From positions 1 through 64,000 of the forward strand of contig NW_027018159.1 of NCBI RefSeq assembly GCF_032854445.1: DNA of 64,000 nucleotides, given 5' to 3'. Origin of the DNA: Liolophura sinensis. Taxonomy: Eukaryota > Mollusca > Polyplacophora > Chitonida > Chitonidae. The notes under the pieces are model-generated. The model saw nothing but the letters and a program-made list of their open reading frames with translations. It was not told the DNA's origin and made no database searches. Below, in pieces: positions 51,926 to 63,950 of this stretch (its first letter is position 1; each line of letters opens with the position of its first letter). Both the position numbers and the translations under genes were made by a program.

Positions 51926-52474
51926 CCATGGAAACCAGGGAAATTTGCAATTTTTCAACAGCTGCCGATGCCTGGCTCAATTCCGCATCTTTTGGCACCT
52001 TACTGAAGTGGGTTAGTGTTCAGTTGTACTTTTTACAGCAGACTGTATCAAGTACCTTGTGTTTTTCACGTACAAATGGTGTGGTTTTTCTACACGTAGA
52101 TAAAGACATTGAGATTGTCTTGCACTTAGAAGTAAGGCAATTGCTGGGTGAGTTAAATGGGCTTAGCCCAAATATTTGACGTCTTCTGGGCTACCGAAGG
52201 GCACATAACTTATAGTCAAAAGTTGAATATAGTAATGACCAGTCGCGATTGTACAGAGTGCAGTGTAGCCGATTTCAATTAACAAAAAGACCAGGCAAAA
52301 ATGCAAAAGTGGAAAAATTGTTCCAGTGCTGCTGGTAAGAGGCTAATCCGACGTATTTTGTGACGACAAATCGAATGGTGCAAACCGCGTTGCTCTCCGA
52401 CCAATACTTTTGCCTGTAGTGACAATTGAATGATCATTGATGTCATAATCACGTGCCCAGCAACGGCTCTTACT
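51926..52474. repeat. Identical tandem unit pair, first member
   Basis: On reading base by base, this 549-bp unit is identical to the next (52475-53023). Both carry the private AAATATTTGACG and GAGTGCAGTG. It is the only adjacent pair I found with no difference. Confidence 0.88.
52450..52455. promoter_or_regulatory. CACGTG (E-box/G-box type hexamer), one per unit
   Basis: CACGTG lies about 25 bp before CCATGG in every unit I read except 30522 and 33276, where it is CTCGTG. CACGTG is the known core for bHLH and bZIP factors in animals, fungi and plants. Whether anything binds here is unknown. A second E-box-like palindrome, CAGCTG, lies about 35 bp after CCATGG and is lost at 31075 and 33825 (CTGCTG). 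Representative copy given. Confidence 0.5.
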
Positions 52475-53023
52475 CCATGGAAACCAGGGAAATTTGCAAT
52501 TTTTCAACAGCTGCCGATGCCTGGCTCAATTCCGCATCTTTTGGCACCTTACTGAAGTGGGTTAGTGTTCAGTTGTACTTTTTACAGCAGACTGTATCAA
52601 GTACCTTGTGTTTTTCACGTACAAATGGTGTGGTTTTTCTACACGTAGATAAAGACATTGAGATTGTCTTGCACTTAGAAGTAAGGCAATTGCTGGGTGA
52701 GTTAAATGGGCTTAGCCCAAATATTTGACGTCTTCTGGGCTACCGAAGGGCACATAACTTATAGTCAAAAGTTGAATATAGTAATGACCAGTCGCGATTG
52801 TACAGAGTGCAGTGTAGCCGATTTCAATTAACAAAAAGACCAGGCAAAAATGCAAAAGTGGAAAAATTGTTCCAGTGCTGCTGGTAAGAGGCTAATCCGA
52901 CGTATTTTGTGACGACAAATCGAATGGTGCAAACCGCGTTGCTCTCCGACCAATACTTTTGCCTGTAGTGACAATTGAATGATCATTGATGTCATAATCA
53001 CGTGCCCAGCAACGGCTCTTACT
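52475..53023. repeat. Identical tandem unit pair, second member; reference unit
   Basis: It is identical to 51926-52474. By hand count it has 231 G+C of 549 (42%) and 18 CpG. Sequence before this CCATGG is C-like (GACAAATCG, TTGCCTGTAGTG) while the box after it is B (TTACTGAAGTG). The duplicated block is thus B-right plus C-left, and the next unit (53024) is C. This fits a very recent one-unit unequal exchange. Confidence 0.88.
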
Positions 53024-55219
53024 CCATGGAAACCAGGGAAATTTGCAATTTTTCAACAGCTGCCGATGCCTGGCTCAATTCCGCATCTTTTGGCTGCTTA
53101 TTCATGTGGGTCTGTGGTCAGTTGTACTTTTTACAGCAGACTGTATCAAGTACCTTGTGTTTTTCACGTACAAATGGTGTGGTTTTTCTACACGTAGATA
53201 AAGACATTGAGATTGTCTTGCACTTAGAAGTAAGGCAATTGCTGGGTGAGTTAAATGGGCTTAGCCCAAAGATTTGACGTCTTCTGGGCTACCGAAGGGC
53301 ACATAACTTATAGTCAAAAGTTGAATATAGTAATGACCAGTCGCGATTGTACAGAGTACAGTGTAGCCGATTTCAATTAACAAAAAGACCAGGCAAAAAT
53401 GCAAAAGTGGAAAAACTGTTCCAGTGCTACTAGTAAGAGCCTAATCCGACGTATTTTGTGACGAGAAATCAAATGGTGCAAACCGCGTTGCTCTCCGACC
53501 AATACTTTTGGCTGTAGCGACAATTGAATGATCATTTATGTCATAATCACGTGCGTAGCAGCGGCTCTTACTCCATGGAAACCAGGGAAATTTGTAATTT
53601 TTCAACAGCTGCCGATGCCTGGCTCAATTCCGCATCTTTTGGCACCTTACTGAAGTGGGTTAATTTTCAGTTGTACTTTTTACAGCAGACTGTATCAAGT
53701 ACCTTGTGTTTTTCACGTACAAATGGTGTGGTTTTTCTACACGTAGATAAAGACATTGAGATTGTCTTGCACTTAGAAGTAAGGCAATTGCTGGGTGAGT
53801 TAAATGGGCTTGGCCCAAAGATTTCAGGTGTTCTGGGCTACCGAAGGGCACATAACTTATAGTCAAAAGTTGAATATAGTAAAGACCAGTCGCGATTGTA
53901 CACAGTACAGTGTAGCCGACTTCAATTAACAAAAAGACCAGGCAAAAATGCAAAAGTGGAAAAACTGTTCCAGTGCTACTAGTAAGAGTCTAATCCGACG
54001 TTTTTTGTGACGAGAAATTGAATGGTGCAAACCGCGTTGCTCTCCGACCAATACTTTTGGCTGTAGCGACAGATCAATGATCATTGATGTCATAATCACG
54101 TGCCCAGCAACGGCTCTTACTCCATGGAAACCAGGGATATTTCCAATTTTTTAACAGCTGCCGATGCCTGGCCCAATTCCACATCTTTTGGCACCTTATA
54201 AATGTGGGTCAGTGTTTAGTTGTACTTTTTACAGCAGACTGTATCAAGTACCTTGTGTTTTTTAAGTACAAATGGTCTGGTTTTTCTACACGTAGATAAA
54301 GACATTGAGATTGTCTTGGACTTAGAAGTAAGACATTTGCTGGGTGAGTTAAATGGGCTTAGCCCAAAGATTTGACGTCTTCTGGGCTACCGAAGGGCAC
54401 ATACCTTATAGTCAAAAGTTGAATATAGTAATGACCAGTCGCGATTGTACAGAGTACAGTGTAGCCGATTTCAATTAACAAAAAGACCAGGTAAAAATGC
54501 AAAAGTGGAAAAACTGTTCCAGTGCTGCTGGTAAGAGGCTAATCCGACGTATTTTGTGACGAGAAATCGAATGGTGCAAACCGCGTTGCTCTCCGACCAA
54601 TACTTTTGGCTGTAGTGACAATTGAATGATCATTGATGTCATAATCACGTGCCCAGCAACGGCTCTTACTCCATGGAAACCAGGGAAATTTGCAATTTTT
54701 CAACAGCTGCCGATGCCTGGCTCAATTCCGCATCTTTTGGCACCTTATTCATGTGGGTCTGTGGTCAGATGTACTTTTTACAGCAGACTTTATCAAGTAC
54801 CTTGTGTTTTTCACGTACAAATGGTGTGGTTTTTCTACACGTGGATAAAGACATTGAGATTGTCTTGCACGTAGAAGTAAGGCAATTGCTGGGTGAGTTA
54901 AATGGGCTTGGCCCAAAGATTTGACGTCTTCTGGGCTACCGAAGGGCACATAACTTATAGTCAAAAGTTGAATATAGTAATGATCAGTCGCGATTGTACA
55001 GAGTACAGTGTAGCCGATTTCAATTAACAAAAAGACCAGGCAAAAATGCAAAAGTGGAAAAACTGTTCCAGTGCTTCTTGTAAGAGGCTAATCCGACGTA
55101 TTTTGTGACGAGAAATCGAATGGTGCAAACCGCGTTGCTCTACGACCAATACTTTTGGCTGTAGCGACAATTGATTTATCATTGATGTCGTAATCACGTG
55201 CCCAGCAACGGCTCTTACT

Positions 55220-55768
55220 CCATGGAAACCAGGGATATTTGCAATTTTTTAACAGCTGCCGATGCCTGGCCCAATTCTGCATCTTTTGGCACCTTACTGA
55301 AGTGGGTCAGTGTTCAGTTGTACTTTTTACAGCAGACTGTATCAAGTACTATGTGGTTTTCACGTACAAATGGTGTGGTTTTTCTACACGTAGATAAAGA
55401 CATTGAGATTGTCTTGCACTTAGAAGTAAGGCAATTGCTGGGTGAGTTAAATGGGCTTGGCCCAAAGATTTGACGTCTTCTGGGCTACCGAAGGGCACAT
55501 AACTTATAGTCAAAAGTTGAATATAGTAATGACCAGTCGCGATTGTACAGAGTACAGTTTAGCCGATTTCAATTAACAAAAAGACGAAGCAAAAATGCAA
55601 AAGTGGAAAAACTGTTCCAGTGCTACTAGTAAGAGGCTAATCCGACGTATTTTGTGACGAGAAATCGAATGGTGCAAACCGCGTTGCTCTCCGACCAATA
55701 CTTTTGGCTGTAGCGACAGATCAATGATCATTGATGTCATAATCACGTGCCCAGCAACGGCTCTTACT
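55220..55768. repeat. D/B hybrid unit
   Basis: D-like up to CCCAATTCTGCATC (TTGATTTATCATTG upstream), then the B box TTACTGAAGTG and the private ACTATGTGG also found in the B units at 50828, 61223 and 63401. The switch lies between about 55280 and 55297. Confidence 0.85.
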
Positions 55769-56317
55769 CCATGGAAACCAGGGATATTTGCAATTTTTCA
55801 ACAGCTGCCGATGCCTGGCCCAATTCTGCATCTTTTGGCACCTTAAAAATGTGAATCAGTGTTTAGTTGAACTTTTTACAGCAGACTGTATCAAGTACCT
55901 TGTGTTTTTTATGTACAAATGGTGTGGTTTTTCTACACGTAGATAAAGACATTGAGATTGTCTTGGACTTAGAAGTAAGGCAATTGCTGGGTGAGTTAAA
56001 TGAGCTTGGCCCAAAGATTTGACGTCTTCTGGGCTACCGAAGGGCACATAACTTATAGTCAAAAGTTGAATATAGTAATGACCAGTCGCGATTGTACAGA
56101 GTACAGTGTAGCCGATTTCAATTAACAAAAAGACCAGGCAAAAATGCAAAAGTGGAAAAACTGTTCCAGTGCTACTAGTAGGAGCCTAATCCGACGTATT
56201 TTGTGACGAGAAATCGAATGGTGCAATCCGCGTTGCTCTCCGACCAATACTTTTGGCTGTAGCGACAATTGAATGATCATTTATGTCATAATCACGTGCC
56301 CATCAACGGCTCTTACT

Positions 56318-58495
56318 CCATGGAAACCAGGGATATTTGCAATTTTTCAACAGCTGCCGATGCCTGGCTCAATTCCGCATCTTTTGGCACTTTACTGAAG
56401 TGGGTCAGTGTTCAGACTGTATCAAGTACCTTGTGGTTTTCACGTACAAATGGTGTGGTTTTTCTACACGTAGATAAAGACATTGAGATTGTCTTGCACT
56501 TAGAAGTAAGGCAATTGCTGGGTGAGTTAAATGGGCTTAGCCCAAAGATTTCAGGTCTTCTGGGCTACCGAAGGGCACATAACTTATAGTCAAAAGTTGA
56601 ATATAGTAATGACCATTCGCGATTGTACAGAGTACAGTGTAGCCGATTTCAATTAACAAAAAGACCAGGCAAAATTGCAAAAGTGGACAAACTGTTCCAG
56701 TGCTGCTGGTAAGAGGCTAATCCGACGTATTTTGTGACGAGAAATCGAATGGTGCAAACCGCGTTGCTCTCCGACCAATACTTTTGGCTGTAGTGACAAT
56801 TGAATGATCATTTTTGTCATAATCACGTGCCCAGCAACGGCTCTTACTCCATGGAAACCAGGGAAATTTGCAATTTTTCAACAGCTGCCGATGCCTGGCT
56901 CAATTCCGCATCTTTTGGCACCTTATTCTTGTGGGTCTGTGGTCAGTTGTACTTTTTACAGCAGACTGTATCAAGTACCTTGTGGTTTTCACGTACAAAT
57001 GGTGTGGTTTTTCTACACGTAGATAAAGACATTGAGATTGTCTTGCACTTAGAAGTAAGGCAATTGCTGGGTGAGTTAAATGGGCTTGGCCCAAAGATTT
57101 CAGGTCTTCTGGGCTACCGAAGGGCACATAACTTATAGTCAAAAGTTGAATATAGTAATGACCAGTCGCGATTGTACAGAGTACAGTGTAGCCGATTTCA
57201 ATTAACAAAAAGACCAGGTAAAAATGCAAAAGTGGAAAAACTGTTCCAGTGCTGCTGGTAAGAGTCTAATCCGCCGTATTTTGTGACGAGAAATCGAATG
57301 GTGCAAACCGCGTTGCTCTCCGACCAATACTTTTGGCTGTAGTGACAATTGAATGATCATTGATGTCATAATCACGTGCCCAGCAACGGCTCTTACTCCA
57401 TGGAAACCAGGGAAATTTGCAATTTTTCAACAGCTGCCGATGCCTGGCTCAATTCCGCATCTTTTGGCACCTTACTGAAGTGGGTCAGTGTTCAGTTGTA
57501 CTTTTTACAGCAGACTCTATCAAGTACCTTGTGTTTTTCACGTACAAATGGTGTGGTTTTTCTACACGTGGATAAAGACATTGAGATTGTCTTGCACGTA
57601 GAAGTAAGGCAATTGCTGGGTGAGTTAAATGGGCTTGGCCCAAAGATTTGACGTCTTCTGGGCTACCGAAGGGCACATAACTTATAGTCAAAAGTTGAAT
57701 ATAGTAATGACCAGTCGCGATTGTACAGAGTACAGTGTAGCCGATTTCAATTAACAAAAAGACCAGGCAAAAATGCAAAAGTGGAAAAACTGTTCCAGTG
57801 CTTCTTGTAAGAGGCTAATCCGACGTATTTTGTGACGAGAAATCGAATGGTGCAAACCGCGTTGCTCTACGACCAATACTTTTGGCTGTAGCGACAATTG
57901 ATTTATCATTGATGTCATAATCACGTGCGTAGCAACGGCTCTTACTCCATGGAAACCAGGGATATTTGCAATTTTTCAACAGCTGCCGATGCCTGGCCCA
58001 ATTCTGGATCTTTTGGCACCTTAAAAATGTGAATCAGTGTTTAGTTGTACTTTTTACAGCAGACTGTATCAAGTACCTTGTGTTTTTTATGTACAAATGG
58101 TCTGGTTTTTCTACACGTAGATAAAGACATTGAGATTGTCTTGGACTTAGAAGTAAGGCAATTGCTGGGTGAGTTAAATGAGCTTGGCCCAAAGATTTGA
58201 CGTCTTCTGGGCTACCGAAGGGCACATAACTCATAGTCAAAAGTTGAATATAGTAATGACCAGTCGCGATTGTACAGAGTACAGTGTAGCCGATTTCAAT
58301 TAACAAAAATACCAGGCAAAAATGCAAAAGTGGAAAAACTGTTCCAGTGCTACTAGTAGGAGCCTAATCCGACGTATTTTGTGACGAGAAATCGAATGGT
58401 GCAATCCGCGTTGCTCTCCGACCAATACTTTTGGATGTAGCGACAATTGAATGATCATTTATGTCATAATCACGTGCCCATCAACGGCTCTTACT
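56318..58495. repeat. 4-unit higher-order repeat of 2178 bp (B-del, C, B, D)
   Basis: From the deleted B unit at 56318 to the next at 58496 is 2178 bp, equal to 4 x 549 - 18. The same span separates 61223 from 63401, where the phase is B-D-(B-del)-C. The unit at 57398 carries CTCTATC, GTGGATAAAG and CACGTAGAAG, shared with 60125. Confidence 0.85.
56413..56418. repeat. 18-bp deletion junction, unit 56318
   Basis: Identical junction to the one at 49845/49846, so one ancestral deletion spread by duplication. The unit also shares CCCATCAACGG and GGCACTTTAC with the other three. Confidence 0.9.
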
Positions 58496-58590
58496 CCATG
58501 GAAACCAGGGATATTTGCAATTTTTCAACAGCTGCCGATGCCTGGCTCAATTCCGCATCTTTTGGCACTTTACTGAAGTGGGTCAGTGTT

Positions 58591-58596
58591 CAGACT
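58591..58596. repeat. 18-bp deletion junction, unit 58496
   Basis: Identical deletion allele. It lies 2178 bp after the copy at 56415, defining one turn of the 4-unit HOR. Confidence 0.9.
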
Positions 58597-60673
58597 GTAT
58601 CAAGTACCTTGTGGTTTTCACGTACAAATGGTGTGGTTTTTCTACACGTAGATAAAGACATTGAGATTGTCTTGCACTTAGAAGTAAGGCAATTGCTGGG
58701 TGAGTTAAATGGGCTTAGCCCAAAGATTTCAGGTCTTCTGGGCTATCAAAGGGCACATAACTTATAGTCAAAAGTTGAATATAGTAATGACCAGTCGCGA
58801 TTGTACAGAGTGCAGTGTAGCCGATTTCAATTAACAAAAAGACCAGGCAAAAATGCAAAAGTGGAAAAACTGTTCCAGTGCTACTAGTAAGAGGCTAATC
58901 CGACGTATTTTGTGACGACAAATCGAATGGTGCAAACCGCGTTGCTCTCCGACCAATACTTTTGCCTGTAGTGACAATTGAATGATCATTGATGTCATAA
59001 TCACGTGCCCAGCAACGGCTCTTACTCCATGGAAACCAGGGAAATTTGCAATTTTTCAACAGCTGCCGATGCCTGGCTCAATTCCGCATCTTTTGGCACC
59101 TTATTCATGTGGGTCTGTGGTCAGTTGTACTTTTTACAGCAGACTGTATCAAGTACCTTGTGTTTTTCACGTACAAATGGTGTGGTTTTTCTACACGTAG
59201 ATAAAGACATTGAGATTGTCTTGCACTTAGAAGTAAGGCAATTGCTGGGTGAGTTAAATGGGCTTAGCCCAAAGATTTCAGGTCTTCTGGGCTACCGAAG
59301 GGCACATAACTTATAGTCAAAAGTTGAATATAGTAATGACCATTCGCGATTGTACAGAGTACAGTGTAGCCGATTTCAATTAACAAAAAGACCAGGCAAA
59401 ATTGCAAAAGTGGACAAACTGTTCCAGTGCTGCTGGTAAGAGGCTAATCCGACGTATTTTGTGACGAGAAATCGAATGGTGCAAACCGCGTTGCTCTCCG
59501 ACCAATACTTTTGGCTGTAGTGACAATTGAATGATCATTTTTGTCATAATCACGTGCCAAGCAACGGCTCTTACTCCATGGAAACCAGGGAAATTTGCAA
59601 TTTTTCAACAGCTGCCGATGCCTGGCTCAATTCCGCATCTTTTGGCACCTTATTCTTGTGGGTCTGTGGTCAGTTGTACTTTTTACAGCAGACTGTATCA
59701 AGTACCTTGTGGTTTTCACGTACAAATGGTGTGGTTTTTCTACACGTAGATAAAGACATTGAGATTGTCTTGCACATAGAAGTAAGGCAATTGCTGGGTG
59801 AGTTAAATGGGCTTGACCCAAAGATTTCAGGTCTTCTGGGCTACCGAAGGGCACATAACTTATAGTCAAAAGTTGAATATAGTAATGACCAGTCGCGATT
59901 GTACAGAGTACAGTGTAGCCGATTTCAATTAACAAAAAGACCAGGTAAAAATGCAAAAGTGGAAAAACTGTTCCAGTGCTGCTGGTAAGAGTCTAATCCG
60001 ACGTATTTTGTGACGAGAAATCGAATGGTGCAAACCGCGTTGCTCTCCGACCAATACTTTTGGCTGTAGTGACAATTGAATGATCATTGATGTCATAATC
60101 ACGTGCCCAGCAACGGCTCTTACTCCATGGAAACCAGGGAAATTTGCAATTTTTCAACAGCTGCCGATGCCTGGCTCAATTCCGCATCTTTTGGCACCTT
60201 ACTGAAGTGGGTCAGTGTTCAGTTGTACTTTTTACAGCAGACTCTATCAAGTACCTTGTGTTTTTCACGTACAAATGGTGTGGTTTTTCTACACGTGGAT
60301 AAAGACATTGAGATTGTCTTGCACGTAGAAGTAAGGCAATTGCTGGGTGAGTTAAATGGGCTTGGCCCAAAGATTTGACGTCTTCTGGGCTACCGAAGGG
60401 CACATAACTTATAGTCAAAAGTTGAATATAGTAATGACCAGTCGCGATTGTACAGAGTGCAGTGTAGCCGATTTCAATTAACAAAAAGACCAGGCAAAAA
60501 TGCAAAAGTGGAAAAACTGTTCCAGTGCTACTAGTAAGAGGCTAATCCGACGTATTTTGTGACGACAAATCGAATGGTGCAAACCGCGTTGCTCTCCGAC
60601 CAATACTTTTGCCTGTAGTGACAATTGAATGATCATTGATGTCATAATCACGTGCCCAGCAACGGCTCTTACT

Positions 60674-61222
60674 CCATGGAAACCAGGGAAATTTGCAATT
60701 TTTCAACAGCTGCCGATGCCTGGCTCAATTCCGCATCTTTTGGCACCTTATTCATGTGGGTCTGTGGTCAGTTGTACTTTTTACAGCAGACTGTATCAAG
60801 TACCTTGTGTTTTTCACGTACAAATGGTGTGGTTTTTCTACACGTAGATAAAGACATTGAGATTGTCTTGCACTTAGAAGTAAGGCAATTGCTGGGTGAG
60901 TTAAATGGGCTTAGCCCAAAGATTTCAGGTCTTCTGGGCTACCGAAGGGCACATAATTTATAATCAAAAGTTGAATATAGTAATGACCAGTCGTGATTGT
61001 ACAGAGTACAGTGTAGCCGATTTCAATTAACAAAAAGACCAGGCAAAAATGCAAAAGTGGAAAAACTGTTCCAGTGCTGCTGGTAAGAGGCTAATCCGAC
61101 GTATTATGTGACGAGAAATCGAATGGTGCAAACCGCGTTGCTCTCCGACCAATACTTTTGGCTGTAGTGACAATTGAATGATCATTTATGTCATAATCAC
61201 GTGCCCAGCAACGGCTCTTACT
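60674..61222. repeat. Representative type C unit
   Basis: Type C box: TTATTCATGTGGGTCTGTGG. Upstream it usually has ACAAATCG, TTGCCTGTAGTGAC and often CGGCCC. Two units (56849, 59576) have the variant TTATTCTTG. C units first become common after 18.4 kb and are most frequent after 49 kb. Confidence 0.88.
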
Positions 61223-62415
61223 CCATGGAAACCAGAGAAATTTGCAATTTTTCAACAGCTGCCGATGCCTGGCTCAATTCCGCATCTTTTGGCGCCTTAC
61301 TGAAGTGGGTCAGTGTTCAGTTGTACTTTTTACAGCAGACTGTATCAAGTACTATGTGGTTTTCACGTACAAATGGTGTGGTTTTTCTACACGTAGATAA
61401 AGACATTGAGATTGTCTTGCACTTAGAAGTAAGGCAATTGCTGGGTGAGTTAAATGGGCTTGGCCCAAAGATTTGACGTCTTCTGGGCTACCGAAGGGCA
61501 CATAACTTATAGTCAAAAGTTGAATATAGTAATGACCAGTCGCGATTGTACAGAGTACAGTTTAGCCGATTTCAATTAACAAAAAGACGAAGCAAAAATG
61601 CAAAAGTGGAAAAACTGTTCCAGTGCTACTAGTTAGAGGCTAATCCGACGTATTTTGTGACGAGAAATCGAATGGTGCAAACCGCGTTGCTCTCCGACCA
61701 ATACTTTTGGCTGTAGCGACAGATCAATGATCATTGATGTCATAATCACGTGCCCAGCAACGGCTCTTACTCCATGGAAACCAGGGATATTTGCAATTTT
61801 TCAACAGCTGCCGATGCCTGGCCCAATTCTGCATCTTTTGGCACCTTAAAAATGTGAATCAGTGTTTAGTTGAACTTTTTACAGCAGACTGTATCAAGTA
61901 CCTTGTGTTTTTTATGTACAAATGGTGTGGTTTTTCTACACGTAGATAAAGACATTCAGATTGTCTTGGACTTAGAAGTAAGGCAATTGCTGGGTGAGTT
62001 AAATGAGCTTGGCCCAAAGATTTGACGTCTTCTGGGCTACCGAAGGGCACATAACTTATAGTCAAAAGTTGAATATAGTAATGACCAGTCGCGATTGTAC
62101 AGAGTACAGTGTAGCCGATTTCAATTAACAAAAATACCAGGCAAAAATGCAAAAGTGGAAAAACTGTTCCAGTGCTACTAGTAGGAGCCTAATCCGACGT
62201 ATTTTGTGACGAGAAATCGAATGGTGCAATCCGCGTTGCTCTCCGACCAATACTTTTGGCTGTAGCGACAATTGAATGATCATTTATGTCATAATCACGT
62301 GCCCATCAACGGCTCTTACTCCATGGAAACCAGGGATATTTGCAATTTTTCAACAGCTGCCGATGCCTGGCTCAATTCCGCATCTTTTGGCACTTTACTG
62401 AAGTGGGTCAGTGTT

Positions 62416-62421
62416 CAGACT
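62416..62421. repeat. 18-bp deletion junction, unit 62321
   Basis: Identical deletion allele. It lies 3825 bp (7 units less 18 bp) after the copy at 58593. Confidence 0.9.
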
Positions 62422-62851
62422 GTATCAAGTACCTTGTGGTTTTCACGTACAAATGGTGTGGTTTTTCTACACGTAGATAAAGACATTGAGATTGTCTTGC
62501 ACTTAGAAGTAAGGCAATTGCTGGGTGAGTTAAATGGGCTTAGCCCAAAGATTTCAGGTCTTCTGGGCTATCAAAGGGCACATAACTTATAGTCAAAAGT
62601 TGAATATAGTAATGACCAGTCGCGATTGTACAGAGTGCAGTGTAGCCGATTTCAATTAACAAAAAGACCAGGCAAAAATGCAAAAGTGGAAAAACTGTTC
62701 CAGTGCTACTAGTAAGAGGCTAACCCGACGTATTTTGTGACGACAAATCGAATGGTGCAAACCGCGTTGCTCTCCGACCAATACTTTTGCCTGTAGTGAC
62801 AATTGAATGATCATTGATGTCATAATCACGTGCCCAGCAACGGCTCTTACT

Positions 62852-63400
62852 CCATGGAAACCAGGGAAATTTGCAATTTTTCAACAGCTGCCGATGCCTG
62901 GCTCAATTCCGCATCTTTTGGCACCTTATTCATGTGGGTCTGTGGTCAGTTGTACTTTTTACAGCAGACTGTATCAAGTACCTTGTGTTTTTCACGTACA
63001 AATGGTGTGGTTTTTCTACACGTAGATAAAGACATTGAGATTGTCTTGCACTTAGAAGTAAGGCAATTGCTGGGTGAGTTAAATGGGCTTGGCCCAAAGA
63101 TTTGACGTCTTCTGGGCTACCGAAGGGCACATAACTTATAGTCAAAAGTTGAATATAGTAATGACCAGTCGCGATTGTACAGAGTACAGTTTAGTCGATT
63201 TCAATTAACAAAAAGACGAAGCAAAAATGCAAAAGTGGAAAAACTGTTCCAGTGCTGCTGGTAAGAGGCTAATCCGACGTATTATGTGACGAGAAATCGA
63301 ATGGTGCAAACCGCGTTGCTCTCCGACCAATACTTTTGGCTGTAGTGACAATTGAATGATCATTTATGTCATAATCACGTGCCCAGCAACGGCTCTTACT
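62852..63400. repeat. Hybrid unit near the right edge
   Basis: The box is C, but from about 63089 the sequence changes to the form that follows ACTATG-type B units (GGCTTGGCCCAAAGATTTG, TTTAGTCGATT, GACGAAGC). It then returns to a B-type left flank (GTATTATGTGACG, about 63278). The private TTTAGTCGATT recurs 549 bp later, near 63740. This suggests a recent local exchange. Confidence 0.75.
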
Positions 63401-63950
63401 CCATGGAAACCAGGGAAATTTGCAATTTTTCAACAGCTGCCGATGCCTGGCTCAATTCCGCATCTTTTGGCACCTTACTGAAGTGGGTCAGTGTTCAGTT
63501 GTACTTTTTACAGCAGACTGTATCAAGTACTATGTGGTTTTCACGTACAAATGGTGTGGTTTTTTCTACACGTAGATAAAGACATTGAGATTGTCTTGCA
63601 CTTAGAAGTAAGGCAATTGCTGGGTGAGTTAAATGGGCTTGGCCCAAAGATTTGACGTCTTCTGGGCTACCGAAGGGCACATAACTTATAGTCAAAAGTT
63701 GAATATAGTAATGACCAGTCGCGATTGTACAGAGTACAGTTTAGTCGATTTCAATTAACAAAAAGACGAAGCAAAAATGCAAAAGTGGAAAAACTGTTCC
63801 AGTGCTACTAGTAAGAGGCTAATCCGACGTATTTTGTGACGAGAAATCGAATGGTGCAAACCGCGTTGCTCTCCGACCAATACTTTTGGCTGTAGCGACA
63901 GATCAATGATCATTGATGTCATAATCACGTGCCCAGCAACGGCTCTTACT

